A stretch of 64,000 nt of DNA from Massilia brevitalea. Its GTDB lineage: Bacteria; Pseudomonadota; Gammaproteobacteria; Burkholderiales; Burkholderiaceae_D. The stretch spans positions 1-64,000 of the forward strand of contig NZ_JAULSI010000018.1 of NCBI RefSeq assembly GCF_030711405.1. The letters run 5' to 3'. Below, in pieces: positions 20,550 through 29,343 of the stretch (its first letter is position 1; each line of letters starts with the position of its first letter). Under the pieces are notes generated by a model. That model saw only the letters and a list, made by a program, of their open reading frames with translations, searched no databases and was not told where the DNA came from. The translations under genes and the position numbers were made by a program.

Positions 20550-22214
20550 ATGAAGAAACGACTCTTGACGATGGCGCTCGCGCTGGCCATGGCGCCGGCG
20601 CTGGCCAGGGACTTCGAAGTGAGCGGCCGCGGTAGTGCTGCGATTGCCGCCGGCAACCCGCAAACGGTCAGGGCGCTGTCGCTGGCTGCGGCCAAGCAGC
20701 AGGCCCTGGTCGCCGGCATCAACAAGGTGAATGGCCCGGATTCGGCCGCCGACCCGAAGGTCGCGGCCAAGCTGCCCGGCATCCTCGACCAGATCGGCGA
20801 CGAGCGCTTCGTGAATCGCCGCAGCCAGGCCGTCGGTGACGCCTTCGAGACCAGCGTCACCCTGCTGATGGACGACAAGGAGTTCCGCACCCTGCTGAGC
20901 GACGCCGGCATCGCCGCGAACACCAGCACTGCGCGCAGCTTCTCGGTGCTGGCGGTAATGGATGAATTCTTCACCACCCCGACCGATCTGAAGGCGCCGC
21001 TCGAGGAACTCGAGGAGTTCAGCCACGAAAAGGGCAGCTCGTTCAAGGACAAGTCGATTGCGACCAGTTCGAACAAGCGCGCGGCAAGCAGCGCCGCCAG
21101 CTCCAGCGCCAGCATCGACGCAAAAATGGCCGCCTCGGGCAAGCAAAGCAGCTCGCACGACAGCCGCCTGGACGCCGCCGGCTCGGCCGCGATGTCGGGC
21201 GCCGCGCGCGATTCGTCCGGCTCGGTGGCCGTGGCCGGCGCCGCCTCGAACAGCATCTCGGCGCGCGACAAGGGGGCGTCAAGCGCGCAGTACGCCGCAT
21301 CCGGCTCGCTGAAGGCATCCAGCGCGAGCAGCAGCGCCTCGGCCAGCGCCAGCAGCAGCGCCTCGCTGTCGGCCAAGAACGTCGCCGCCGAGGAGCACGA
21401 CAACGTCCACTATAAAAAACTGATCCGCTACCAGCCGCAGAACCGCGGCCCGGAAAAGACCAGCCTGACCTACAACGCCCTGAAGGGGCAGATGCAGGAC
21501 TACGACCTGAAGGTGCTGGACAACGACATCTTCAAGAGCAAGTACTTCCAGAACAAGCCGGTCACCATCGAGCAGATGCAGCAAAGCGCCGACCTGGCGA
21601 AATACGTGGGTTTCGCGCGCACCGACGCCAAGGCCGACTTCTTCATGCTCGGCACGTCCGTGATCATCGACTCCGGCCGGAACGCCGCCAGCGGCGAATT
21701 CATCTGCACCGGCGTGATGACGGTAAAGACCTTCTCGACCGCCAGCGGCGAGGACATCGCGTCCGAGACCACGTCCGAATCGGCATCGGGCCAGAACCCG
21801 AACGACTGCGCCGCCAACGTGTCGAAGAAGCTGGCGGCCGGCGGCGGCCCGGCTATCGGCGCGCGCATCGCCGACTACTGGAAGCGCCGGAATACCTATG
21901 GCCGCGAATTCGTGGTGACCCTGCAGGGCAAGGACCTGGGCGACGCCGCCACGCGCGGCCTGGCGAAAGCCATCAAGGCCATCGAAGGCGTGGAAAAGTC
22001 GACCCTGCGCAGCCAGACCGACAACGAGTACCAGCTGGTGGTGGTCTACAAGGGCGAGTCGCTGAAGGACGAGATCGACGACCGCCTGGACGCGCTGCCC
22101 GCCTTTGCCGCGCGCCGCTCGCGCGTGGAGAGCGACCAGATCACGATCTGCATGAGCACCTGCGCCGCGCCGGCTTCGGCTGCTGCGCCAGCCGCCAAGG
22201 GCAAGAAGAAATGA
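20550..22214 (+). CDS. Secreted protein with Ser/Ala-rich central tract, FlgT-N-like start
   Basis: A 554-aa protein. I chose the ATG at 20550 because the signal peptide MKKRLLTMALALAMAPALA begins there. After cleavage, DFEVSGRGSAAIAAGN and LAAAKQQALVAGI look like the N-terminal domain of FlgT-type or LPP20-like envelope proteins. Residues about 170-278 are a low-complexity Ser/Ala/Lys tract with no fixed fold expected. The C-terminal domain has FVVTLQGKDLGDAATRGLAK and YQLVVVYKG, an alpha/beta half that may be a TolB_N-like module. Two Cys near the end (ICMSTC) could form a disulphide. It overlaps the next gene by ATGA. I do not recognise the whole protein. Confidence 0.5.
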   Translation: MKKRLLTMALALAMAPALARDFEVSGRGSAAIAAGNPQTVRALSLAAAKQQALVAGINKVNGPDSAADPKVAAKLPGILDQIGDERFVNRRSQAVGDAFETSVTLLMDDKEFRTLLSDAGIAANTSTARSFSVLAVMDEFFTTPTDLKAPLEELEEFSHEKGSSFKDKSIATSSNKRAASSAASSSASIDAKMAASGKQSSSHDSRLDAAGSAAMSGAARDSSGSVAVAGAASNSISARDKGASSAQYAASGSLKASSASSSASASASSSASLSAKNVAAEEHDNVHYKKLIRYQPQNRGPEKTSLTYNALKGQMQDYDLKVLDNDIFKSKYFQNKPVTIEQMQQSADLAKYVGFARTDAKADFFMLGTSVIIDSGRNAASGEFICTGVMTVKTFSTASGEDIASETTSESASGQNPNDCAANVSKKLAAGGGPAIGARIADYWKRRNTYGREFVVTLQGKDLGDAATRGLAKAIKAIEGVEKSTLRSQTDNEYQLVVVYKGESLKDEIDDRLDALPAFAARRSRVESDQITICMSTCAAPASAAAPAAKGKKK

Positions 22215-24214
22215 AGCGCAGCCTGATCGCCTGCGTCCTCGGCCTGGGTGGCATGCTGGCCGCGGCCCCGGCCCCGGCTGCTCCCGCCCTGAAGCTGTAT
22301 CCGGTGCGCGGCCTGTTCCAGCCGTCGAACGACGGCGGCCTGATCCACGCCGCCTTCCGCGAGGCGGTGCCGGCGGCCGGCGGCGGCGACTACTTCCAGG
22401 CCGAGTTCCGCAAGGCCTTTCCGGATGCGGTGGCGAACGTCGCCGACAAGGACCGCCGCTTCACCCTGGTCGGCTCGATCCAGATCGCGCGCGCCTCCAG
22501 CTATACCGTGGACAAGGTCGACGGCACGACCGACGTGCTGGCGCCAGTCTCGGGCAGCCTGTATTTCACCAACGCGGTGAGCGGCGAAGTGCTGTACACC
22601 GTAGCGGCCACCTATTACGCGCGCGCCAGCGTCGCCCAGGGCAGTCTCGACGCGGCGCGCCGCCAGGCCATGTTCCGCGAAGCCTGGCAGGGCCTGGTGG
22701 CCGAACTGCTGGCGCGTGCGCGCAGCCAGTTCAAGCCGCACACGGTGGCAGCCACCGTCAAGCGCGAGTGGAACGGCCTGTACCTGCTCGACCGCGGCCA
22801 GGACGGCGGCGTGGCGAAAGGCGACCTGCTGTCTGACGCCGACGGCAATACCCTCGAGGTGGTGCACGCCGCGCCGGCGTATGCGGTGGGCGCGCCCAGC
22901 CTCGGCAAGATCGCCCCGGGCGCCGCCTTTGCCAAGGAAACGAATGCCGACCTGAACGAGCTGAAACGCCCGCGCGTGATGGTGCTGGTCGACGCCGTGC
23001 CGGAGGGCATGCCGGCAGAGATCGTCGCCCAGCTGTTTACCGACCAGCTGGGCGCCAAGGCGCCGCTGAGCGTGGTGCAGGTCAATCCGCTGTTTTCCCA
23101 GGTGCTGGCAACGGCCTTTTCCAGCACCGCGCTGTCGAACGAGCACCGCGGCAAGCGCGAGCTGCCCGACTACTTCCTGCGCCTGGGCGTGCCCGAGTCG
23201 CGCAGCTTCGAGCTGCCGTCGTCGCTGAAGAACCGCAGCGTGCGCAGCTACCGCACCCTGGTCACGGCCGAACTGGTCGACCGCAGCGGCCGCGTGATCT
23301 TCGCCACCCGCGGCGCCGACCGCAGCGACGACCAGGTGGTGGCCGGCATGGCGGTCGACGAAGCCAGCCGCCGCGATGTGTCGCTGAAGAACGCCCTGCT
23401 CGACCTGGCGGCGCGCATCGGCAAGGAGCTCAAGTTCGAGCAGGCCGCGCTGGCGCTGGAGTCGCACGCGCCGCTGCGCCTGCAGGACCGCGACGGCATG
23501 CTGGCGCCGGGCGCCCAGCTGACCCTGTTCCGGAATATCGGCCGTGTCGACGGCATCGCCGGCGAGGTGCGCATGCCCTTCTTCGATGCGGCGGTGGAGA
23601 GCGTGGACGCCGGCGGCGCCGCGCTGGGCGCCGGCCTGCCCCTCGGCGCCACTCCGGTGGCCGCGGCGGCCGGCGACCTGGCGCTGGTCGACAGCGTCGG
23701 CGGCATCCCGGCCGCCACGCGGCGCCGCTTCGCCGCCTGCGGGCCGGCCGAGCAGCTCGGCGCGCTGGCCCTGCCGGCCTTTGGCGAACTTGCCTTCAAC
23801 CGCTTCGCCAGCACCTGGCGCGCGCCCTACTACTCGCCGGCGGTGTTCGCCCGCGTGCAGGAACTGGTGGGGCCGGAGACGCGCTTCAAGTCGCGCCTCG
23901 CGGCCGCCCCGGCAGCCGCCGACTACTGCGCGCAGGCTGTCTACCGCATCGATCCGGCCCCGGCCAAGTGCAGCGGCGAACCGCGCGTCTGCCAGGACAG
24001 CGCCACGGTGCGCATCACCTGGCGCATCCGCCAGGGCGAGCAGGTCGTCGCGCGCAGCGGCCTGGAAACCACGGTGGCCGGCGCCGGCTACCTGGACGGC
24101 ACGCCGGCCGCCGCCCGCAAGAATGCCTTCGACAGCGACCTGCTCGACGCAGCGGGCAAGCTGGCCGGGGACATCGCAGCAGGTCTCAACAACCAGAAGT
24201 TCAACTCACCATAA
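22211..24214 (+). CDS. Large secreted protein of unknown function
   Basis: A 667-aa protein with a signal peptide ending APAAP (about residue 25). The N-terminal third includes FTLVGSIQIARASSYTVD and a long helix; residues about 190-208 (LYLLDRGQDGGVAKGDLLS) resemble the small 'lG...Gv.kGd.l' barrel motif of the FlgT C-terminal domain. The middle has a second alpha/beta domain (RVMVLVDAVPEGMPAEIVA). Four Cys are in the last 170 residues (ACGPAEQ, DYCAQA, AKCSGE, RVCQDS), consistent with periplasmic disulphides. It is translationally coupled to the upstream gene and 16 bases from the downstream one. Probably an envelope complex partner; function not known. Confidence 0.45.
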   Translation: MKRSLIACVLGLGGMLAAAPAPAAPALKLYPVRGLFQPSNDGGLIHAAFREAVPAAGGGDYFQAEFRKAFPDAVANVADKDRRFTLVGSIQIARASSYTVDKVDGTTDVLAPVSGSLYFTNAVSGEVLYTVAATYYARASVAQGSLDAARRQAMFREAWQGLVAELLARARSQFKPHTVAATVKREWNGLYLLDRGQDGGVAKGDLLSDADGNTLEVVHAAPAYAVGAPSLGKIAPGAAFAKETNADLNELKRPRVMVLVDAVPEGMPAEIVAQLFTDQLGAKAPLSVVQVNPLFSQVLATAFSSTALSNEHRGKRELPDYFLRLGVPESRSFELPSSLKNRSVRSYRTLVTAELVDRSGRVIFATRGADRSDDQVVAGMAVDEASRRDVSLKNALLDLAARIGKELKFEQAALALESHAPLRLQDRDGMLAPGAQLTLFRNIGRVDGIAGEVRMPFFDAAVESVDAGGAALGAGLPLGATPVAAAAGDLALVDSVGGIPAATRRRFAACGPAEQLGALALPAFGELAFNRFASTWRAPYYSPAVFARVQELVGPETRFKSRLAAAPAAADYCAQAVYRIDPAPAKCSGEPRVCQDSATVRITWRIRQGEQVVARSGLETTVAGAGYLDGTPAAARKNAFDSDLLDAAGKLAGDIAAGLNNQKFNSP

Positions 24215-24230
24215 AAAAGGCAAGACCACA

Positions 24231-24896
24231 ATGAAATTCCAGAACATCGTCCTGGCCGCCGCACTGGCCGCCGCCATCGTCCCGCAGGCCTACGCGGTCG
24301 ACTTCGGCCTGCCGAAGATCGGCAAGAGCAGCAATGCCGGCAGCGGCAACGTCGAAGCCGACATCAAGACCTTCCTGGCCACCGCCGGCGAAGCGCGCCA
24401 GCTGACCAGCCAGTCGGCATTCGCGCTGGGCCAGGCCCTGCTGACCAAGGAAGACATGGAAGCCGCCGCAGCCGCGCTGGCCGCCGCCAACGCCATCGCC
24501 GACGCCAAGGAAAAGGAAGCGGCGAAAGCGAAGGTGGAGCAGGACCTGAATGCCAAGCTGGCCAAGGTGAACTATGAAGCCGCGGCCAAGGAACTGGCCA
24601 AGGCCAACGACAGGAAGAAGAACGCCCTGGTCGGCAACGCGATGTTCAACTTCGCGCTCGGCCTGCTGAAGGACAAGGAACTGGCGAACCGCGGTTCGGC
24701 ACTGGCTTCCTCGGCCGCCAGCAACCCGATGCTGCTGGCCAAGGCCGGCGAAGTCAAGGACGTACTCGGTTCGCTGTCCAGCCAGATGGGCGACATGACC
24801 CAGATCGCGACCGGCCTGCAGAAGATGGCCACCACCATCAAGTCGGTGCCGCTGCCGACCAGCGCCGCCGCGGCGCCGGTGGCGATCGCAGACTGA
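24231..24896 (+). CDS. Small secreted helical protein of unknown function
   Basis: A 221-aa protein with a signal peptide MKFQNIVLAAALAAA... ending AYA. Most of the mature chain is Ala/Lys/Glu-rich and strongly helical (about residues 75-140, e.g. ADAKEKEAAKAKVEQDLNAK), likely a coiled coil. A second helical part follows with GALAS-type small residues and MGDMTQIATGLQKM. It is the third gene of the operon beginning at 20550, and a 12-bp hairpin lies about 70 bases downstream. No family recognised. Confidence 0.5.
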   Translation: MKFQNIVLAAALAAAIVPQAYAVDFGLPKIGKSSNAGSGNVEADIKTFLATAGEARQLTSQSAFALGQALLTKEDMEAAAAALAAANAIADAKEKEAAKAKVEQDLNAKLAKVNYEAAAKELAKANDRKKNALVGNAMFNFALGLLKDKELANRGSALASSAASNPMLLAKAGEVKDVLGSLSSQMGDMTQIATGLQKMATTIKSVPLPTSAAAAPVAIAD

Positions 24897-24965
24897 AAAT
24901 ATTTGCAGCAAATCGTGAAAATACTGCGTTAAATGATTCCCTGAGTCATTAAACTAGCGGTTCCA

Positions 24966-25003
24966 AACAGGCCACGCCGCCCATCCCGGGTGCGTGGCCT
25001 GTT
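24966..25003 (+). terminator. Strong hairpin after the three-gene operon
   Basis: AACAGGCCACGC (24966-24977) pairs perfectly with GCGTGGCCTGTT (24992-25003) across a 14-base loop. No T run follows, so it may act as a weak or factor-assisted terminator or an mRNA-stabilising hairpin. Confidence 0.5.
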
Positions 25004-25042
25004 GGCGTAACAAGAGACAGGTTTTCGCCTTACCGACATCAC

Positions 25043-26299
25043 ATGCAGTCATTCCCGATACATATGCTCCGCTGCGCGGCCCTGGGCCTGGGTTTGCTGG
25101 CCAGCCAGGCTGCGCTGGCGGCGCCGGACTGCGGCTGGCATGGCGCCGCCCTGCGTCCGGTGCTGCGCGCCGACGCGGGCTTCACGTGGCACACCGGCGC
25201 CGGGCTGGCGCCCTCGCCTGCACTCCCGCCGCCTTCTGCGCCGCAGCCTGCCCCGCTGCGCATCGCGCTCTGGGGCGACAGCCTCACGTCGGCGCCCGAC
25301 TTCATGGACGCCGCCCTGGACGCGGCCGGCATTCCCGGCGCCGCCGTCCAGCCTTCCTTCATCGGGGCCGGGGTCCTGGTGCCGGGGCTGCGCCTGCCGC
25401 TGAAATCGGCCTGCGCCAGCGGCGGCTGGCAGACCGGCTACGCGCACAAGGAAAACCCGGGCAAGGGCAGGCAGCCGAGCTGGTACGGCAAGAGCTTCGT
25501 GAGCATGCGTTCGAACACCCCGGGCGACAGCATCCTGCTCGACTTCCGCTCGCCCTCGACCGCCGCGCGCGCGAAGAGCCTGGCGATCGTGTTCGAAAAG
25601 GCGCGGCCCGACGGCTCGCTGCTGCTGGGCGTGGCGGTCGATGGCGGCGCCGAACAGCTGGTGCCGCTCAGCCGCAGCAGCGCCACCCGCCTGCAGATCG
25701 TGCCCGACGCGCCAATGGCGGCAATCCGCATCCGCCTGGTGTCGGGCCAGGTGACCTTGCACGGCTTCGCGCCCGAGTATGCGCAGGCGCCGCGCGTGGT
25801 GCTCGACAGCTTCAGCGTCCCGGGCGGCATGCTGCGCAGCTGGGCGTATGCCGACGAGAACCTGTTCGGCACGCCGGACGACTACGGGCTGGTGCTGGTC
25901 CAGTACGGCACCAACGAAGGCGCCGCCCCGCGCTTTTCGCGGGGCGACTACCTGGCCTACCTGCGCAGCAACCTGGGTCGCATGCGCAAGCTGTATCCGC
26001 ATGCGCGCTGCATGCTGGTCGGCCCGCCGGACCGCGGCGTGCCCGGCGCCGCTGGAGCCGCCGCGCTGCGCTACGCGAGCGTGCACCGCCAGATCGCCGC
26101 GGCCCAGAAGCAGGCCGGCGCGGAGCTGGGCTGCAGCTTCTGGGACTGGCAGGCGGCCATGGGCGGGCCGGGCGCCGCCGCGCGCTGGGCCGGCATGCAG
26201 CCGCCGCAGATGCAGAAAGACCAGACCCACCTGACGGCCAAAGGCTATGGGCTGAGCGGCCGCCTGTTCGGCGAAGCGATGCTGACCGACAAACACTGA
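25043..26299 (+). CDS. SGNH/GDSL esterase with inserted domain (Ape1-like)
   Basis: A 418-aa exported hydrolase; an alternative start at 25064 gives an equally good signal peptide (ends ALA). Catalytic residues: S80 in LWGDSLTS (block I), the QYGTNEG segment (block III) and D393/H396 in DQTHLT (block V). About 130 residues between blocks I and III form a beta-rich insertion (SILLDFRSPS, LLLGVAVDGGAEQL, VTLHGFAPEY). Neisserial O-acetyl-peptidoglycan esterase Ape1 also has a CBM35-like insert there. It lies 27 bases before the acyltransferase. Removal of O-acetyl groups from peptidoglycan is the best inference; another glycan is possible. Confidence 0.65.
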   Translation: MQSFPIHMLRCAALGLGLLASQAALAAPDCGWHGAALRPVLRADAGFTWHTGAGLAPSPALPPPSAPQPAPLRIALWGDSLTSAPDFMDAALDAAGIPGAAVQPSFIGAGVLVPGLRLPLKSACASGGWQTGYAHKENPGKGRQPSWYGKSFVSMRSNTPGDSILLDFRSPSTAARAKSLAIVFEKARPDGSLLLGVAVDGGAEQLVPLSRSSATRLQIVPDAPMAAIRIRLVSGQVTLHGFAPEYAQAPRVVLDSFSVPGGMLRSWAYADENLFGTPDDYGLVLVQYGTNEGAAPRFSRGDYLAYLRSNLGRMRKLYPHARCMLVGPPDRGVPGAAGAAALRYASVHRQIAAAQKQAGAELGCSFWDWQAAMGGPGAAARWAGMQPPQMQKDQTHLTAKGYGLSGRLFGEAMLTDKH

Positions 26300-26326
26300 C
26301 AAACGAACCGACAACCGAACGCTTCC

Positions 26327-28441
26327 ATGTCTCACTCCAAGACACAACCTGGCGCATTACAAGAAGAACACCGTTTTGCCGAACTCGATGGCCTGCGCGC
26401 GCTGGCCGTCGTGTCCGTGATCCTGTTCCACTGCGAAGTCTCCGGCCTGCTCAGCGCCGGCTTCTTCGGGGTCGACATCTTCTTCATGATTTCCGGCTTC
26501 ATCATCACGGCGAAGCTGATGGACGAGGTCCGCCGCAAGGGCGACTTCCGCTTCCCGACCTTCTACTTCCGCAGGCTGAAGCGCCTGATGCCGCCGGTGC
26601 TGGGCCTGATCGTGCTGGCCGCGGTCACGGTACCCAGCGCCGACGACGCCTTCGACCACTTCCGCTCGGACGTGCCGGCAGCCCTGGCCTATGTGTCGAA
26701 CTGGTGGCAGATCTTTCATGCGCAGGGTTATTTCGACACCACGCCGCTCGTGCTCAAGCACCTGTGGTCGCTGGCGGTGGAAGAGCAGTTCTACTTCCTG
26801 TGGCCGGCGCTGGCCTGGCTGGCCCTGAAGCGCTATGGCGAAAAGGCGACCGGCGCGCTGGCCCTGCTGCTGGCGCTGGCCAGCACCGCCTGGATGGCCT
26901 GGCTGTTCCAGCCCGATATCGACAGCGCCTTGCGCAACCGGCTCTACCTCGGTTCCGACACCCACGCCATGGGCCTGTTCGCCGGCGCCGCCCTGGCCGG
27001 CTTCTGGAATCCGTGGCGCGCGGCCGCACGCGAGGCCCTGGCACGCTGGTGCTGGCGCATCGCCGCCCTGGCCGCGCTGGCCATCCTGGGCTGGATGATG
27101 CAGGCCATGAACAACGACCACCCCTGGACCTACGAGGGCGCCTTCCTGCTGGTGCCGCTGCTGACCTGCGTGGTGGCCTACACGGCGATGGGCGACCGCG
27201 GCTTCCTGCTGTCGCGGCTGCTGCGCACCGCTGTCATGCAGTGGCTTGGAGGCCGCTCGTATTCGCTCTACCTGGTGCACTGGCTGGTGTTTACCTGGAT
27301 GCGCCTGCACGGCTGGACCGATTTTGCGGAGCCGGCGGTGCTGGCGGGCGGGCTGCTGGCCGTGGGCGTGCTGGCCGAACTGCTGTACCGCTGCACCGAA
27401 GCGCCAATGAAGAAGTTCGACACCCGCGGCCTGGATGCGCGCCAGATGAAAACCCTGGTGGTCAGCTACAGCGGCGCCGTGCTGGCGCTGTTCGCCGGCA
27501 CCGCGCTGTACGGCATCCGCCCGGCGCCGCTGGTGGCCGCCACGCCCGCGGCCCAGGAAAGCCCGGCCCAGGCGCCGGTCGCGCCCGTCGCTCCAGGCAC
27601 CACCGCTGCCGCGCCCGCGATCGGCGACGAGGAATTCGCCTCGAACGAGCGCATCTCGGGTGGCGACGACCTGTTCGCGATCGGCGACTCGGTGCTGAAA
27701 GGCGCCCAGGCCCACCTGGAGAAGGTCATTCCCGGCATCCGCATCGACGCCGCCGTCGGACGCCAGGCCAGCCAGGGCCTGAAGGTGATCCAGGCCTGGC
27801 GCGCGGCCGGCGGCAAGGCGCAGACGGTGCTGGTGCATCTCGGGACCAACGGCTACATTACCGAAAGCCAGTACCGCGCCCTGCTGGCCGAACTGGCCGA
27901 CCGCGAGCACGTGCTGCTGGTGAACGTGCACGTGCCGAAGCCCTGGATGAAGCCGAACAACGAGATCATCGCGCGCATGCCGGCGGATTTTCCGAACGTA
28001 CGCGTGATCGACTGGGACGCCTTGTCCGCGGCGCGGCCGGCCTTCTTCGGCAAGGACAATACCCACCTGACGATGAAGGGCGTCCGGGCCTTGACTGCCC
28101 AAATCAAGGACGCGACCGGCGGAACGGTTATCATGCCGGCGAGCGAACAGGATACAATGTTGGCTAAAAGCAAGGAACCGGTCCCGGCGCCGGCCGCCGG
28201 CAAAGCGGCGGCGGCCTTGCACAAGGAGGCGCCGAAGGAGGCGCCGAAAGAAACCCCACAGGAGGCGGCAGCGATGTCCGCGCCCCCTGCCGCCGAGCCG
28301 TCCGCCGCCCACGAAGCCGGCGAGAACGCAAGCCGGCAGCCGCCCGAGCATGCGGCAAGCCACCCGAAAGCGGAGGAAGCGGCGGCAAACCACCTGGCCC
28401 ATCCCTCGCCCACCCCGAGCGAGGCACAGCCAACCGATTGA
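26327..28441 (+). CDS. OafA/OatA-type O-acyltransferase with C-terminal SGNH domain
   Basis: A 704-aa membrane protein. The N-terminal acyltransferase-3 domain (about residues 15-365) begins with FAELDGLRALAVVSVILFHC, continues with GFFGVDIFFMISGFIIT and HLWSLAVEEQFYFLWPAL, and has about ten helices. A Pro/Ala linker leads to an SGNH domain (about 445-605) with S455 in FAIGDSV, HLGTNGY and D577/H580 in DNTHLT. A charged Ala/Pro/Glu-rich tail of about 80 residues ends the protein. OatA-type enzymes pass acetyl through the membrane domain to the SGNH domain, which acetylates peptidoglycan or polysaccharide. Flanked by SGNH esterases and a lytic transglycosylase. Confidence 0.8.
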   Translation: MSHSKTQPGALQEEHRFAELDGLRALAVVSVILFHCEVSGLLSAGFFGVDIFFMISGFIITAKLMDEVRRKGDFRFPTFYFRRLKRLMPPVLGLIVLAAVTVPSADDAFDHFRSDVPAALAYVSNWWQIFHAQGYFDTTPLVLKHLWSLAVEEQFYFLWPALAWLALKRYGEKATGALALLLALASTAWMAWLFQPDIDSALRNRLYLGSDTHAMGLFAGAALAGFWNPWRAAAREALARWCWRIAALAALAILGWMMQAMNNDHPWTYEGAFLLVPLLTCVVAYTAMGDRGFLLSRLLRTAVMQWLGGRSYSLYLVHWLVFTWMRLHGWTDFAEPAVLAGGLLAVGVLAELLYRCTEAPMKKFDTRGLDARQMKTLVVSYSGAVLALFAGTALYGIRPAPLVAATPAAQESPAQAPVAPVAPGTTAAAPAIGDEEFASNERISGGDDLFAIGDSVLKGAQAHLEKVIPGIRIDAAVGRQASQGLKVIQAWRAAGGKAQTVLVHLGTNGYITESQYRALLAELADREHVLLVNVHVPKPWMKPNNEIIARMPADFPNVRVIDWDALSAARPAFFGKDNTHLTMKGVRALTAQIKDATGGTVIMPASEQDTMLAKSKEPVPAPAAGKAAAALHKEAPKEAPKETPQEAAAMSAPPAAEPSAAHEAGENASRQPPEHAASHPKAEEAAANHLAHPSPTPSEAQPTD

Positions 28442-28498
28442 GGGCCGTCCGCCCTGCCCCTTGCGGCAGGCCGGTCGACAGCCCGGAAAAGGAGACCC

Positions 28499-29296
28499 AT
28501 GAGGGCTTTACGTAGTGTATTAACGCTGGTGCGGGTGCTCGGCATCCTCGCCGTGGCGATCGTCGTGTATGCGTTTGTCTATCCGGAGCGCCTCGGCCAA
28601 TGGCTGGGACGCGGGCAGGCAGTGACGCAGCCGGCCGCCCAGGTTCCGGCGCAGGAAACCGCCGCGGCGCAGCCGGCCGCGCCGGTTGCATCGTCACCCT
28701 CGGCTACCACGGCGGCCATGGCGCCGGCGCCTGTGCCGGCCTCCGCCGCAACGGCGCCCGCCTCGGCCGCAAGCGCGCAGGCGCCCGTCGCCGCTGTCGC
28801 TCCTGCCGCGCCGGCCGCACCGAAACCGGTCAAGGTCAGCAAGTCCCAGGCCGCGATGGCCCAGTGGCTGGGCGCCAAGTACCGGGTGTCGCCGGCCATG
28901 CTCGAGATCCTGATCGTCGAGGCCGACAAGCTGTCGAAGACGTATAAACTGTCGCCCAACCTGCTCATCGCGGTGATGGCGATCGAATCGAACTTCCACC
29001 CCTATATCCAGAGCGAAGCCGGGGCCCAGGGGCTGATGCAGGTGATGCCGGTGATCCACGCCAAGCGCTACGAGAAATTCGGCGGCAAGTCGAGCTTCAT
29101 CGATCCCATCGTCAGCCTGAAGGTCGGCGCCGAAATCCTGCGCGACTGCGTGAAGCTGAAGGGCGGGTCGGAAGACGAGGCCTTGCGCTTCTACTTCGGC
29201 GGCGGCGCCTCGAGCGGCGCCTACATCGACAAGGTGCGCGCCGAGCAGCGCCGCCTGAACGGGGTGGCCGCCGGGCGCCGGGTGCCGGCCGACTGA
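28499..29296 (+). CDS. Lytic transglycosylase (SLT family), membrane-anchored
   Basis: A 265-aa protein with one N-terminal membrane helix (about residues 8-27), an Ala/Pro-rich linker (about 40-115) and an SLT domain. The catalytic Glu is E163 in AVMAIESNFHP, followed by SEAGAQGLMQVMP and later LKVGAEILRDC. These enzymes cleave the MurNAc-GlcNAc bond with anhydro-MurNAc formation. O-acetylation of MurNAc blocks this reaction, so its place beside an acetyltransferase and esterases makes sense. The final FYFGGGASSGAYIDKV replaces the more usual YN-type loop. Confidence 0.8.
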   Translation: MRALRSVLTLVRVLGILAVAIVVYAFVYPERLGQWLGRGQAVTQPAAQVPAQETAAAQPAAPVASSPSATTAAMAPAPVPASAATAPASAASAQAPVAAVAPAAPAAPKPVKVSKSQAAMAQWLGAKYRVSPAMLEILIVEADKLSKTYKLSPNLLIAVMAIESNFHPYIQSEAGAQGLMQVMPVIHAKRYEKFGGKSSFIDPIVSLKVGAEILRDCVKLKGGSEDEALRFYFGGGASSGAYIDKVRAEQRRLNGVAAGRRVPAD

Positions 29297-29343
29297 GTTT
29301 GATTGATGTGATTTTGCCGCCGCGGCGGCGCTACGGAGAGCGC

